A stretch of DNA of 7,990 nt from Bacillota bacterium (GTDB taxonomy: Bacteria; Bacillota_G; SHA-98; UBA4971): NCBI GenBank assembly GCA_012512055.1, contig JAAZEW010000167.1:1-7990 (forward strand). Reading direction: 5' to 3'. The translations under genes were made by a program, and so were the position numbers. Shown piece by piece: positions 1 to 7,807 of the stretch (within the stretch, counting starts at the first letter, position 1; each line of letters opens with the position of its first letter). The notes under the pieces were generated by a model that was not told the DNA's origin, made no database searches, and saw nothing but the letters and a program-made list of their open reading frames with translations.

Positions 1-987
1 ATTGCCGGGTTCCTTGTCATCATATTCATCATAGCATACCTAACTGACATGTCAGTGCCTCAACTCATTACCGACTCTCTTGTCAGAGTCGGGATGAACG
101 GCATACTTGTCCTGGCAATGGTTCCGACGATAAGTTGCGGAGTAGGCCTCAATTTCGGCCTGCCGCTGGGCGTGCTAAGCGGTCTTGTAGGCGCACTCAT
201 TAGTATGGAGAGGGGCCTTACAGGCTTTTCCGGACTGTTCGCAGCTATTGCATTTGCTGTTCCCATAGCAGTAGTCGTAGGATACCTTTATGCATTGCTC
301 TTGGAAAGCGTGAAGGGCCAGGAGATGATGGTGGGGACTTACGTAGGATTCTCCAGCGTGGCAGTTATGTGTGTCTTCTGGCTGATGGCACCGTTTAAGA
401 ACCCGGAACTCATATGGGCAATCGGGGGGAAGGGGCTAAGGTTTACTTTGACCCTGGGAAACCATTTCGGCAGGGTTCTCAATAATTTCGTAGTATTCCA
501 ATTGTTCGGGGTTAAGATATCCGCAGGACTCCTCGGCTTCTTCTTGTTATTTTGCCTGCTTATCTACTTGTTTTACAGGACCAAACTCGGTATAGCTATG
601 TTAGCTGCAGGAGCCAATCCCGTATTTGCCAGGTCTGCAGGTATAGACGTGCGCAGAATGAAGGCGGTAGGGGTTGTTCTGTCGACTGTTCTGGCGGCCA
701 TAGGTATAATCGTGTATGCGCAAAGCTATGGATTTCTTCAGCTTTACATGGCGCCTCTGATGATGGCGTTCCCTGCAGTAGCTGCGATCCTAATAGGCGG
801 AGCCAGCTTGCAGAGAGCGACTATATTCAATGTCATCATCGGCACGGTGCTGTTCCAAACCCTGTTGACCACTGCCCTACCTGTTACGAGCAGAGTGATC
901 CAGGGTGACATTTCAGAGGTAGCCAGGCTGATTATTTCCAACGGCATGATTCTTTACGCATTGACACGTTCGACAGGGGGTAAGTAG
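1..987 (+). CDS. ABC importer inner-membrane permease, BPD_transp_2 type (5' end outside window)
   Basis: Integral membrane subunit of an ABC uptake system, of the class that carries branched-chain amino acids, simple sugars or nucleosides. The frame is open from base 1. The 16 residues before the first ATG (base 49) read IAGFLVIIFIIAYLTD, a membrane helix that lines up with the first helix of the next gene's product, so the true start lies to the left. Seen from that ATG (312 residues): many hydrophobic helices, a GVGLNFG segment near residue 31, and a cytoplasmic loop at about residues 177-204 (RTKLG...AAGANPVFARSAGIDV), which is the usual site of contact with the ATPase in this family. A GGASLQRATIF segment follows at 250-260. 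The stop is 3 bases before the next permease, so the two form an operon. The substrate is not determinable; the ATPase and binding protein are not in view. Family call firm, specificity unknown. Confidence 0.86.
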   Translation: MAGFLVIIFIIAYLTDMSVPQLITDSLVRVGMNGILVLAMVPTISCGVGLNFGLPLGVLSGLVGALISMERGLTGFSGLFAAIAFAVPIAVVVGYLYALLLESVKGQEMMVGTYVGFSSVAVMCVFWLMAPFKNPELIWAIGGKGLRFTLTLGNHFGRVLNNFVVFQLFGVKISAGLLGFFLLFCLLIYLFYRTKLGIAMLAAGANPVFARSAGIDVRRMKAVGVVLSTVLAAIGIIVYAQSYGFLQLYMAPLMMAFPAVAAILIGGASLQRATIFNVIIGTVLFQTLLTTALPVTSRVIQGDISEVARLIISNGMILYALTRSTGGK

Positions 988-990
988 CAA

Positions 991-2121
991 ATGACACAGA
1001 GTTCGGAGCCGAAAACAGTCGAGTCAGGCCGACATGCCGGCTTGGATATACGCCACATAATCCTGACTAACGGTGTGCCCATATTGTTCCTTGCGCTCTC
1101 TATCACGATGGCGATGGTTGCAGGGCTCAATTTCACGTTTCTCCTCAATGAGGTGCTAACCCGGCTTGCCCGCAACTCTCTCTTGGTGTTATCACTCTTG
1201 ATTCCGGTTACAGCAGGAATGGGACTGAACTTCGGTATAGTAATCGGCGCAATGGCAGGACAGGCTTCGGTAATTGCCGTGACCTACTGGGGCATTACAG
1301 GCGTTCGCGGATTCCTGTTAGCTTGCTTGCTCGCCACGCCTATTGCGGCAATCACAGGATGGCTTGCAGGACTGGTGCTGAACCGGGCAAAAGGACGCGA
1401 GATGATTACCAGTATGATACTGGGCTTTTTCGCCAACGGTATCTATCAGCTAATCTTCCTTTTCCTTGTCGGGCCGATAATTCCGCTTAAGAATCCGGCA
1501 ATGCTGCTGCCTCAAGGGATTGGAGTGCGGAATACGGTTGACCTCATTAATATGGCCCAGTCTCTCGACAAGATCTGGAGGCCTGTCGTGGGCGGAGTGC
1601 GTATCCCCGTTGTCACGCTACTTGTCTCTTCAGGGATGTGCGTGGTTATCGGCTTCCTGATGAAGACCAAAATGGGCCAGAACCTGCGCGCAGTCGGTCA
1701 GGACATGCACATAGCCGAGGTAATGGGTATCAAGGTGGATAAGACCAGGATCATTGCGATGATTCTTTCCACGGTTATTGCAGGCTGGGGACAATTGGTG
1801 TTCTTGCAGAATATCGGCACGCTTAACACCTACAACAGCCATGAGCAGGTAGGCATGTTCTCAATAGCAGCTCTTCTCGTGGGAGGGGCGTCAACCAGGC
1901 GTGCTACGATCTTCCAAGCCATAGTGGGTGTTGTCCTATTCCACACTCTCTTTGTGGTCTCGCCCCTGGCAGGACAGAGGCTTTTCGGAGTGCCGCAAAT
2001 CGGCGAGTACTTCCGCGTGTTTGTGGCTTACGGGATTATCGCTATTGCGCTGGCTCTCCACGCCTGGCAGGGACGGCAGGTTCGGCGGGAGGCTATTCGC
2101 GAGGCTATGCTTACGGAATAG
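991..2121 (+). CDS. ABC importer inner-membrane permease, BPD_transp_2 type, second of a pair
   Basis: A 376-residue polytopic membrane protein, predicted partner of the preceding permease in a heterodimeric ABC import channel. The ATG is preceded by AGGGGG ending 10 bases upstream, inside the end of the previous gene. Visible landmarks: a hydrophilic N-terminus of about 25 residues, a first helix at about 28-46, GMGLNFG at 76-82, KGREM at 134-138, the ATPase-contact loop at about 225-253 (TKMGQNLRAVGQ...AEVMGIKVDKTR), GGASTRRATIF at 298-308, and a basic cytoplasmic tail from about 360. The same landmarks occur in the same order in the first permease (GVGLNFG, KGQEM, FKNP/LKNP, GGAS.RRATIF-like), so the two are paralogues. 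Adjacent permeases of this kind are typical of nucleoside and branched-chain amino acid importers, but nothing here fixes the substrate. It is the last gene before a terminator. Confidence 0.9.
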   Translation: MTQSSEPKTVESGRHAGLDIRHIILTNGVPILFLALSITMAMVAGLNFTFLLNEVLTRLARNSLLVLSLLIPVTAGMGLNFGIVIGAMAGQASVIAVTYWGITGVRGFLLACLLATPIAAITGWLAGLVLNRAKGREMITSMILGFFANGIYQLIFLFLVGPIIPLKNPAMLLPQGIGVRNTVDLINMAQSLDKIWRPVVGGVRIPVVTLLVSSGMCVVIGFLMKTKMGQNLRAVGQDMHIAEVMGIKVDKTRIIAMILSTVIAGWGQLVFLQNIGTLNTYNSHEQVGMFSIAALLVGGASTRRATIFQAIVGVVLFHTLFVVSPLAGQRLFGVPQIGEYFRVFVAYGIIAIALALHAWQGRQVRREAIREAMLTE

Positions 2122-2242
2122 GCTTATTCGGCAGTGCTGTCCGACAAGGCTGACAGACCCGGACCAATTCAATTATGTGGAGTTGTGATTCAGGACGCTC
2201 TGCTTCGTGCTGAAGGAAGCAGGGCGTTTTCTGTTTCGCTTC
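2122..2242. other. Intergenic region between convergent operons
   Basis: This 121-base gap separates the end of the plus-strand permease pair from the end of the minus-strand dehydratase activator. Apart from the terminator hairpin in its right half I see no gene, repeat or regulatory site in it. Confidence 0.8.
2195..2230 (+). terminator. Intrinsic terminator of the permease operon
   Basis: ACGCTCTGCTTC (2195-2206) pairs with GAAGCAGGGCGT (2216-2227) over 12 base pairs with a single G-U wobble, around a 9-base loop. The 3' arm runs into TTTT, then CTGTTT. It starts about 73 bases after the permease stop codon. Read on the minus strand the same hairpin has no T-run after it, so it is best suited to stopping plus-strand transcription, although it also lies just past the end of the minus-strand activator gene and could protect that mRNA's 3' end. 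Confidence 0.85.
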
Positions 2243-3055
2243 CTATCCTGAGCCGCGACGAGCGTGCTCCCGCCTGGAAAGCTCATTTCCAATTATCGCA
2301 GCCCCGTATGCCCCTGCGAATTGAGACGCGTCAGGGACCACGACCTTGAGCGAGAGTTTCTTCTCAAGAGAAAGCCTGACACCTTCGTTCTTACTGACCC
2401 CGCCGGTCAAAACAACATCAGGGGTAAGCCCGACTCTGTGAACCATCCCAAGCAGACGGTCGGCTACTGCATCGCATAAGCCACGGATTATCGCATCAGG
2501 CGCTGTTCCCTTGGACAAAAGGCTGATTACCTCGGATTCGGCGAATACCGTACAAGTGCTGGATATATTGACCGGCTTCCTCGCAGCTTTCCACATGCTT
2601 CCGAAGTCCAAAAGGGACGTCCCTAACCTTTCTGCCATCACCTCGAGAAATCTTCCTGTGCCTGCAGCGCATTTGTCGTTCATAACGAAATCGGCTACCA
2701 TCCCCTCCTCATCAAGGCGGATGACTTTGGAGTCCTGGCCACCGATGTCAATCACGAGTCCTGCCCGAGCGGATAGGGCCTTCGCTCCTCTACCATGACA
2801 CGTGATTTCCGTTATTGTCCTGTCTGCCGTTTCGACCCGGGCACGGCCATAGCCTGTTGAGACCGTATACAGAATATCCTTTTCAGTCAGTCCTTTATCA
2901 CTGAGCAGGCGTTTTATGCACTCTCCTGCCGCAACATTCAGATCGGTTCCGGTGGGCAGCATGAAAGTGGATAGGATCTGCCCGTCCAGAAGGAGGACTC
3001 CCTTGGTTGCGGAGGATCCCACGTCAATTCCTATGATACATGAGCCTGGTTTCAA
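2243..3055 (-). CDS. 2-hydroxyacyl-CoA dehydratase activator, ATP-dependent (BadF/HgdC family)
   Basis: Cytoplasmic, homodimeric Fe-S ATPase that transfers one electron, driven by ATP hydrolysis, to the dehydratase encoded just upstream. The 270 residues match the usual length of HgdC-type activators and show the full acetate/sugar-kinase/Hsp70 fold signature: phosphate loop GIDVGSSATKG at 9-19, DIGGQDSK at 103-110, and LTGGVSKNEG at 216-225. The two cysteines that in the family hold one [4Fe-4S] cluster between the two monomers are present as NDKCAAGTGRF (Cys129) and SSTCTVFAESE (Cys168), 39 residues apart as in the characterised Acidaminococcus protein. The start is TTG, chosen because GAGGTGA lies 9 bases upstream and the phosphate loop begins at residue 9; no ATG occurs nearby. 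It is the last gene of the cassette. Only one activator is present, which favours a dehydratase over class I benzoyl-CoA reductase, which uses two different BadF-type subunits. Confidence 0.93.
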   Translation of the reverse strand: MKPGSCIIGIDVGSSATKGVLLLDGQILSTFMLPTGTDLNVAAGECIKRLLSDKGLTEKDILYTVSTGYGRARVETADRTITEITCHGRGAKALSARAGLVIDIGGQDSKVIRLDEEGMVADFVMNDKCAAGTGRFLEVMAERLGTSLLDFGSMWKAARKPVNISSTCTVFAESEVISLLSKGTAPDAIIRGLCDAVADRLLGMVHRVGLTPDVVLTGGVSKNEGVRLSLEKKLSLKVVVPDASQFAGAYGAAIIGNELSRREHARRGSG

Positions 3056-3064
3056 TGTACTGAC

Positions 3065-3071
3065 TCACCTC
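3065..3071 (-). promoter_or_regulatory. Ribosome binding site of the activator gene, overlapping the upstream stop codon
   Basis: GAGGTGA on the minus strand is a seven-base match to the 16S rRNA anti-SD end and sits 9 bases before the TTG start. Its last three bases are the TGA stop of the preceding dehydratase subunit. This decides the TTG start and suggests translational coupling of the two genes. Confidence 0.8.
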
Positions 3072-4378
3072 GAGTTTCTGATGTTTCGCGCCTCCATAAG
3101 CTCGACAAAGGCGCCAAGCCTTGTTAAGGATTGGGCTTCGCCGCTGTTCCTTGCGTCCACCCCGTCTCCGTCGAGATTCAGGAAGGGGATCCCTTGCTTT
3201 CCTAGGTGGTCTGAAAGAATGGAGGCTGCGCCGTTGTATTGCCTGCATCCCCATTGTGCAAATTGCACTACACCGTCGATGGAGAACTCCCGTACTATTC
3301 GGTTGATAACTTCCAGCCTGCGCTCTATCGGCCCCCATCCGGGATTCGCCATGATCTTTTTGGCCAGGCTTACATATGGCTCCCTGGCATCCAGAGGATC
3401 CCAGTACATATAGCTGAATTCCTCAAAAGCAATGGAAACCCCACACTCGTCCTCAAGGTAGTCAAAGAGCCTGGGACTGTAGTAGGGCTTTAAGTTGGAC
3501 CAGGCAATCCTGAACCGTTCACCCCTTACGGGATACTTACCTGATCTGACAATGTCCCCGGCATGTTCGGCAAGAGCCTGATAGAACTTGGGAAGCCACC
3601 GGCTTCCCCATGACCAGAGAAACAACACTACGTAGCTCAATGCTTCCCGCCCTCGCCATGGAGACGGGATGTTGGCCCGTAGATTACAGAGATCGAGATA
3701 GTGGCTACGAGCAGCGTTTGAGTATGTGACAGCCTTGTCCATGTGATCCCCGGATAGGCCCGGCACCTCATGTTCCAAGCTACGCGCGACCTCCTCTATC
3801 TGTCTCGCCAACCTGTCCAGCGACTGAAGAGAATTCGTATAGGGTACGTCCAGAATGTAGAAAGGACAATCGTGATACCGGCTTATCTGATATAAGGATC
3901 GTTTGCCCCCGTCGCAAAGATGTGATGATACGACTACCGCAGCAGGCTTAGGTGCGAGTCCGAGGACTGAAACTCCCACTCCTGCCCTGTGGAAGCTACA
4001 GAGATCCGGGGAATACCATAGAGATTCACATGCTGCAAGGCTTTCGCCGGCAAATCCGAAACTCGCTGCGAATCCTGATGCAGCCTCAGGCAGAAAAGGC
4101 ACCCCTCCCAGGCCGTAGATGAGTTCGTTCGGGACAAACGCGCTTGTGAAGATGCAGGGTTTTTCCCTCAGGTACGCGTGCTTGAAATCGTCTGCAAAGG
4201 ACCGGATGGCATCAATCTGATGAGGCGCCCCACCTCGCCTTTCCATACGGTTAATTACCAGTCTGGCTGCGCTGTGAACCCAGCTCTTCCGTGCAAGCGT
4301 CCGGATGGTCTTGATACGCCGGGTTTCGCCCGCTATTTTCAGGTGTGATTTCCCTCTCCTGACTTCTCCCGGTGCCAT
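3065..4378 (-). CDS. 2-hydroxyacyl-CoA dehydratase subunit, larger (HgdB/BcrB family)
   Basis: Cytoplasmic Fe-S subunit, predicted to pair with the 368-residue subunit encoded immediately upstream (6-base gap). Family landmarks are in order: FVPNELIYGLGGVPFLPE at about 81-98, Cys127 in DLCSFHRAG, HLCDGGKRS with Cys155 followed by Asp156, the dGV...C region with WGCRQYN (Cys378), and GIPFLNLDGD then GEAQSLTRLGAFVELME at the C-terminus, matching the family's GQ..TR..AF.EM ending. Oddity: the family normally has a cysteine three residues before the first-motif Pro (C-x-x-P-x-E); here that place is Ser79 (SAFVPNE). Cys75 is the nearest cysteine. At 437 residues it is similar in length to BcrB-type subunits. 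The ATG at 4378 has only a weak AGG upstream, so the start is less secure; the basic first 45 residues could be partly untranslated (next Met at 45). Substrate not predictable. Confidence 0.88.
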   Translation of the reverse strand: MAPGEVRRGKSHLKIAGETRRIKTIRTLARKSWVHSAARLVINRMERRGGAPHQIDAIRSFADDFKHAYLREKPCIFTSAFVPNELIYGLGGVPFLPEAASGFAASFGFAGESLAACESLWYSPDLCSFHRAGVGVSVLGLAPKPAAVVVSSHLCDGGKRSLYQISRYHDCPFYILDVPYTNSLQSLDRLARQIEEVARSLEHEVPGLSGDHMDKAVTYSNAARSHYLDLCNLRANIPSPWRGREALSYVVLFLWSWGSRWLPKFYQALAEHAGDIVRSGKYPVRGERFRIAWSNLKPYYSPRLFDYLEDECGVSIAFEEFSYMYWDPLDAREPYVSLAKKIMANPGWGPIERRLEVINRIVREFSIDGVVQFAQWGCRQYNGAASILSDHLGKQGIPFLNLDGDGVDARNSGEAQSLTRLGAFVELMEARNIRNSR

Positions 4379-4384
4379 CCGTCG

Positions 4385-5491
4385 CTACCTGCCTTCAAGC
4401 ATTTCTCTAAACGCTTCTATCCGTGTCAGGGCCTGGCCTGTCTTTCCCACTCCATATTGACCTTCAAGGAGAAGAGCAGGGAGCCTGCCTAGAGTTTTAA
4501 GGCCGTGTTTTATCTCTATGAAATCGTAGTATGCCTGGTCACAGAATTTCGGAGCGAAGTATATGAGTCCTTCGGCACCGTGATCTGATGCAAGCTCATA
4601 GACGCGTTCGATCCGCTCTCTTCCTTGAAACATTCGTGGACAGGGTGTTTTACCGAGGTAGGCTTCAGCCAATGCATAGAAGGGCCGAGATGTGATCTTG
4701 CTGTCTACAACGAAGTCGTACGTCCTTGAGGGGAGGCATGAATCAATAAAGACTACATCTAACCCGGCGTTTTCGATACAGTCTATCAGTGATAAATCCA
4801 GCAAACAGGTTCCGCTGACTCCCACAGGAATCCTGCCTTTCTCGCGGCTGAGGGGAGTGGATTCAGATACTGTCTGACTTATCATCTCCTCGATTTTCCC
4901 AATGAGAGTACAAAACATTCCGGGCTCAAAATCCTGCGTGAAGCAGGGCATGGCTTCAGGGGAATCTTCGGCGGACCCAAAGCCGGCCAGGATCTGATTG
5001 ACGCCTATGGCAACTTCAATCCCTCTGACAGCCGAAAGCTGTCTTCGGGACACTAAATCAAAGACATTAGAAAGCTCCGTGCGGATTTGGTTCATGCAGT
5101 TGATAGCGAGCACGAGTTTCTGGGAAAACTCACGGCAGTCGTGAATCTCTCTGTGGAGAAGCCGGGAGGCGAGGTTTTTCAATTCCTCTGCGTAAAACAA
5201 GATTGCATTCGGGTCACGTGTACGTGGAACATCCACAAAATAGACGGTGCGAGCCAGATTCCAGTATCTCAGCACGTCATAGGCCCTGCGCATTGCATCA
5301 CAGGACTCAGCGATTGCAACTACGTCGTTATCTTTGTATTGCCGGACAAATGCCCTGGCATACGCGCAAAAATCCCGGGGCAGGTACCCCTCCATCGATG
5401 GGAGCGGTCCTTCGAATACGACTCTTGCAGCAGGTATCCCGGCTGCCAGAGGTATTTCATATGGTATGTAACTGCATGCCAAGTGGACCAC
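4385..5491 (-). CDS. 2-hydroxyacyl-CoA dehydratase subunit, smaller (HgdB/BcrC family)
   Basis: Fe-S subunit (368 residues) of the predicted two-subunit dehydratase. All expected cysteine positions are visible: CSYIPYEIPLAAG (Cys6), DFCAYARAF (Cys42), ESCDAMRRAYD (Cys64 with Asp65), and APKFCDQAYYDF (Cys317). The C-terminus has LLLEGQYGVGKTGQALTRIE, the family's E...GQ..TRIEAF signature. In solved members three cysteines from each subunit hold a [4Fe-4S] cluster near the CoA substrate; Cys6, Cys42 and Cys317 are the likely ligands here. The start is GTG at 5489-5491: GGCGGAGGT lies 6 bases upstream, and an in-frame TGA at 5522-5524 forbids a longer reading. Thus the protein begins only five residues before its first cluster cysteine, without the roughly 40-residue leader helix region seen in many relatives. 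It is the first gene of the cassette, 70 bases after copA. Confidence 0.9.
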   Translation of the reverse strand: MVHLACSYIPYEIPLAAGIPAARVVFEGPLPSMEGYLPRDFCAYARAFVRQYKDNDVVAIAESCDAMRRAYDVLRYWNLARTVYFVDVPRTRDPNAILFYAEELKNLASRLLHREIHDCREFSQKLVLAINCMNQIRTELSNVFDLVSRRQLSAVRGIEVAIGVNQILAGFGSAEDSPEAMPCFTQDFEPGMFCTLIGKIEEMISQTVSESTPLSREKGRIPVGVSGTCLLDLSLIDCIENAGLDVVFIDSCLPSRTYDFVVDSKITSRPFYALAEAYLGKTPCPRMFQGRERIERVYELASDHGAEGLIYFAPKFCDQAYYDFIEIKHGLKTLGRLPALLLEGQYGVGKTGQALTRIEAFREMLEGR

Positions 5492-5560
5492 GATAGCACC
5501 TCCGCCTACGGTTGTTCGGCCTCAGCGCTTGTTTTGCCAAAGCACCCATTCCCCTTCAGA
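5492..5560 (-). other. copA-dehydratase intergenic gap, no terminator seen
   Basis: These 69 non-coding bases hold the ribosome binding site of the downstream gene but no stable hairpin with a T-run and no convincing -35/-10 pair. Transcripts from csoR-copA could therefore continue into the dehydratase genes, though a weak promoter inside the end of copA cannot be excluded by eye. Confidence 0.5.
5498..5506 (-). promoter_or_regulatory. Ribosome binding site deciding the GTG start of the smaller dehydratase subunit
   Basis: GGCGGAGGT on the minus strand, with GGAGGT ending 6 bases before the GTG. It supports a start that leaves a very short N-terminus and is consistent with the in-frame stop at 5522-5524. 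Confidence 0.75.
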
Positions 5561-7792
5561 TCATCTCATTGGATCGAACCTGCGCAATCTGAGAGAATTC
5601 GCAACTACAGATACAGATGAGAAGGACATAGCCGCACCTGCAATCACCGGCGACAACAACCCCAAGGCTGCTATAGGTATCCCGATGATGTTATAGATGA
5701 ATGCCCAGAACAAATTCTGGCGGATAATGGCTATAGTTTGACGGCTCAGCCTGATTGCAGCCGCAATCTGTCTTAAGTCATTTCGAACCAGGGTAATGTC
5801 AGACGCCTCTATTGCGATGTCAGTTCCTGCGCCCATGGCGATACCTACGTCTGCCGCGGCAAGCGCAGGTGCATCGTTGATTCCGTCTCCGACCATGGCT
5901 ACTACCCGTCCTTCACTGCGGAGCCTTTCCACTTCCTTTGCCTTGTCTTCCGGGAGGACTTCTGCCAAGACCTTTTTGATCCCTGCTTGTTTTGCGATGA
6001 AATCAGCCGTGCGGCGATTATCGCCTGTCAGCATCACAACATCGATTCCAAGCTCAAGGAGGTCCAGAATCGCGTCCTTGGACGTCTCCTTTAGAGTGTC
6101 TGCTACACCGACGATGCCCACTGTGCTCCCGTCTACTGCAACGATCATGGCAGTCTTTCCCTGGGACTCCAGGATGCTTAGATTATCTCTGACACTGCCG
6201 GTGTCTATTCCTTGATCTGCCATTAGGCGGACAGTGCCTACCAGTACTTCTTTTGCGTGGACCTGTGCTTTCACTCCTTTACCGGGAATCGCCTGAAAAC
6301 TTGACGGTTCCGCCGGGTTTAATCCCAGGGCTTCGGCATGCCTGACGATAGCCGTCCCCAACGGGTGCTCTGAACGGAGTTCGGCTGAGGCAGCAAGTGT
6401 AAGCATTTCGTCAATTGACGGTTCTTCGTCATCTGATGCGCTGATCGCAACTACACTTACTACTGAAGGCTCCCCCTTTGTCAGGGTTCCGGTCTTGTCC
6501 AGAACAACGGTATCGATTTTGTGAGCCCTTTCCAAATGCTCCGCCCCTCTGATCAGAATGCCTGACTCAGCACCTCTCCCGGTTCCCACCATGATGGCTG
6601 TAGGAGTGGCAAGTCCGAGAGAACAAGGGCAAGCAATTACAAGAACTGCCGTAAAGGCAAGGACTGCCCGGCCTGGATCTCCTGTAGTGATAAGCCATGC
6701 GGCGAGCGTCACCAGCGCTACAATGAGCACAGCAGGGACGAAGTATCCGGCTACTATGTCAGCTACGCGTTGTATCGGGGCTTTTGATCCCTGGGCTTCC
6801 TCAACCAGGTTGACTATCTGAGCCAGAACAGTGTCTCGCCCGACTTTTGAGGCCCGGAACTTGAGAGCGCCGTGCTTGTTGACAGTGCCACCTACGACAT
6901 GGGCGCCCGGTAATTTTTCCACAGGTATGCTCTCACCTGTCAGCATAGATTCATCTACAATGGACGTCCCTTCGACGACTATGCCGTCAACAGGTATACG
7001 CTCTCCGGGCAGCACAACCACAATGTCCCCTTGGACGACTTCCACGGTATCCACTTGGATTTCAGTTCCTTCTCGAATGACACGGGTTCTTTGAGGGGTG
7101 AGTTGTATTAGTCTTCTTATGGCTTCGCCTGTCTTTCCTTTGGCGCGGGCCTCAAAATAGCGTCCTAAGAGGACCAGGGTGATGATGACAGCAGATGACT
7201 CGTAATACACGTGGCCCGGAGAGACAAAGGTGTGATATACGCTGAAAGCGTAGGCTGCTGTAGTACCCATGGCGATGAGGGTGTCCATAGTAGCTGTTTT
7301 GGCGACGAGCGCGGAAAACGCTCCCCGGTAGAACTGCCATCCTGCGCCGAATTGGATAGGTGTAGCGAGAGCAAACTGAAAGTATGGGTTTTCCAGCCAG
7401 GTGGGGACATGGACTCCGAATAAGTGGGACAGCATTAACGACATGAGCGGCAGGGAGAATACGGCAGAGATAAGGAAACTACGGAAATGACTCCTCATCT
7501 CTTGATGATGTTCTCTCTCAAGCCTGTCCGGTTCGCTTCTTCCATCTTTGGCCGTGTCTATCGCTTCAGCTTCATATCCTGTATCCCTTATTGTCTGTAT
7601 TATGCGTGCGACCGAGGTGTCATTAGGGGCATAAGTGACTGTAGCTCGTCCGGTTGCCAGGTTTACAGTTGCACTGACAACTCCGGGTGTGTTTTCAAGT
7701 GCCTGCTCCACGCGACGGACGCATGAGGCGCAGTGCATGCCGGTAATCCTGAATACCTGCTCTTTTTTATGCTCATTATTTGCAGGCCCCAT
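5561..7792 (-). CDS. copA: Cu(+)-exporting P1B-type ATPase
   Basis: Inner-membrane pump that exports Cu(I) from the cytoplasm at the cost of ATP. The 743 residues show all expected parts: one N-terminal heavy-metal-binding domain with GMHCASC (18-24), four helices between about 105 and 215, the actuator TGES (285-288), the transport-site CPC (388-390) in the sixth helix, the phosphorylated aspartate in DKTGTLT (Asp432), the nucleotide-domain HP (476-477), GDGIND (635-640), and two last helices carrying YN (700-701) and [11 protein letters not shown] (721-731). The CPC, YN and MSxSS set marks the Cu(I)/Ag(I) subgroup rather than Zn/Cd/Pb pumps. One metal-binding domain, rather than the two of Bacillus CopA, is common. 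The ATG has GGGGGTG 5 bases upstream. It follows the CsoR gene by 15 bases, which confirms the copper role and predicts derepression by Cu(I) from a promoter beyond the right edge. Confidence 0.96.
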   Translation of the reverse strand: MGPANNEHKKEQVFRITGMHCASCVRRVEQALENTPGVVSATVNLATGRATVTYAPNDTSVARIIQTIRDTGYEAEAIDTAKDGRSEPDRLEREHHQEMRSHFRSFLISAVFSLPLMSLMLSHLFGVHVPTWLENPYFQFALATPIQFGAGWQFYRGAFSALVAKTATMDTLIAMGTTAAYAFSVYHTFVSPGHVYYESSAVIITLVLLGRYFEARAKGKTGEAIRRLIQLTPQRTRVIREGTEIQVDTVEVVQGDIVVVLPGERIPVDGIVVEGTSIVDESMLTGESIPVEKLPGAHVVGGTVNKHGALKFRASKVGRDTVLAQIVNLVEEAQGSKAPIQRVADIVAGYFVPAVLIVALVTLAAWLITTGDPGRAVLAFTAVLVIACPCSLGLATPTAIMVGTGRGAESGILIRGAEHLERAHKIDTVVLDKTGTLTKGEPSVVSVVAISASDDEEPSIDEMLTLAASAELRSEHPLGTAIVRHAEALGLNPAEPSSFQAIPGKGVKAQVHAKEVLVGTVRLMADQGIDTGSVRDNLSILESQGKTAMIVAVDGSTVGIVGVADTLKETSKDAILDLLELGIDVVMLTGDNRRTADFIAKQAGIKKVLAEVLPEDKAKEVERLRSEGRVVAMVGDGINDAPALAAADVGIAMGAGTDIAIEASDITLVRNDLRQIAAAIRLSRQTIAIIRQNLFWAFIYNIIGIPIAALGLLSPVIAGAAMSFSSVSVVANSLRLRRFDPMR

Positions 7793-7807
7793 ATCTACAC
7801 CCCCGAA

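Noticed and set aside
552..908. 118-residue plus-strand reading frame inside the first permease
   Set aside because: It overlaps a clear membrane-protein gene in another frame and its translation has no recognisable domain or consistent hydrophobic pattern.
2135..2157. Possible second hairpin CTGTC...GACAG after the permease stop
   Set aside because: Only about five base pairs with a long loop and no T-run; the strong hairpin at 2195-2227 explains termination.
2916..3413. 165-residue plus-strand reading frame across the activator / larger subunit junction
   Set aside because: It lies antisense to two strongly recognised genes and shows no family motif; it is a shadow of their coding bias.
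2243..5491. Class I benzoyl-CoA reductase instead of a 2-hydroxyacyl-CoA dehydratase
   Set aside because: Two HgdB-like subunits are present in both, but the reductase needs two different BadF-type subunits and only one 270-residue activator is encoded. A second one outside the cassette cannot be ruled out, so this is the less likely reading.
3065..5491. Double-cubane [8Fe-9S] cluster protein of the same superfamily
   Set aside because: As I recall these are single-gene homodimers with their reductase, whereas here two distinct subunits are adjacent; the smaller one has the ordinary dehydratase cysteine pattern.
5087..5620. 177-residue plus-strand reading frame opposite the smaller dehydratase subunit and the end of copA
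   Set aside because: Antisense to conserved coding sequence including the cysteine motifs; no domain recognised and no separate ribosome binding site evident.
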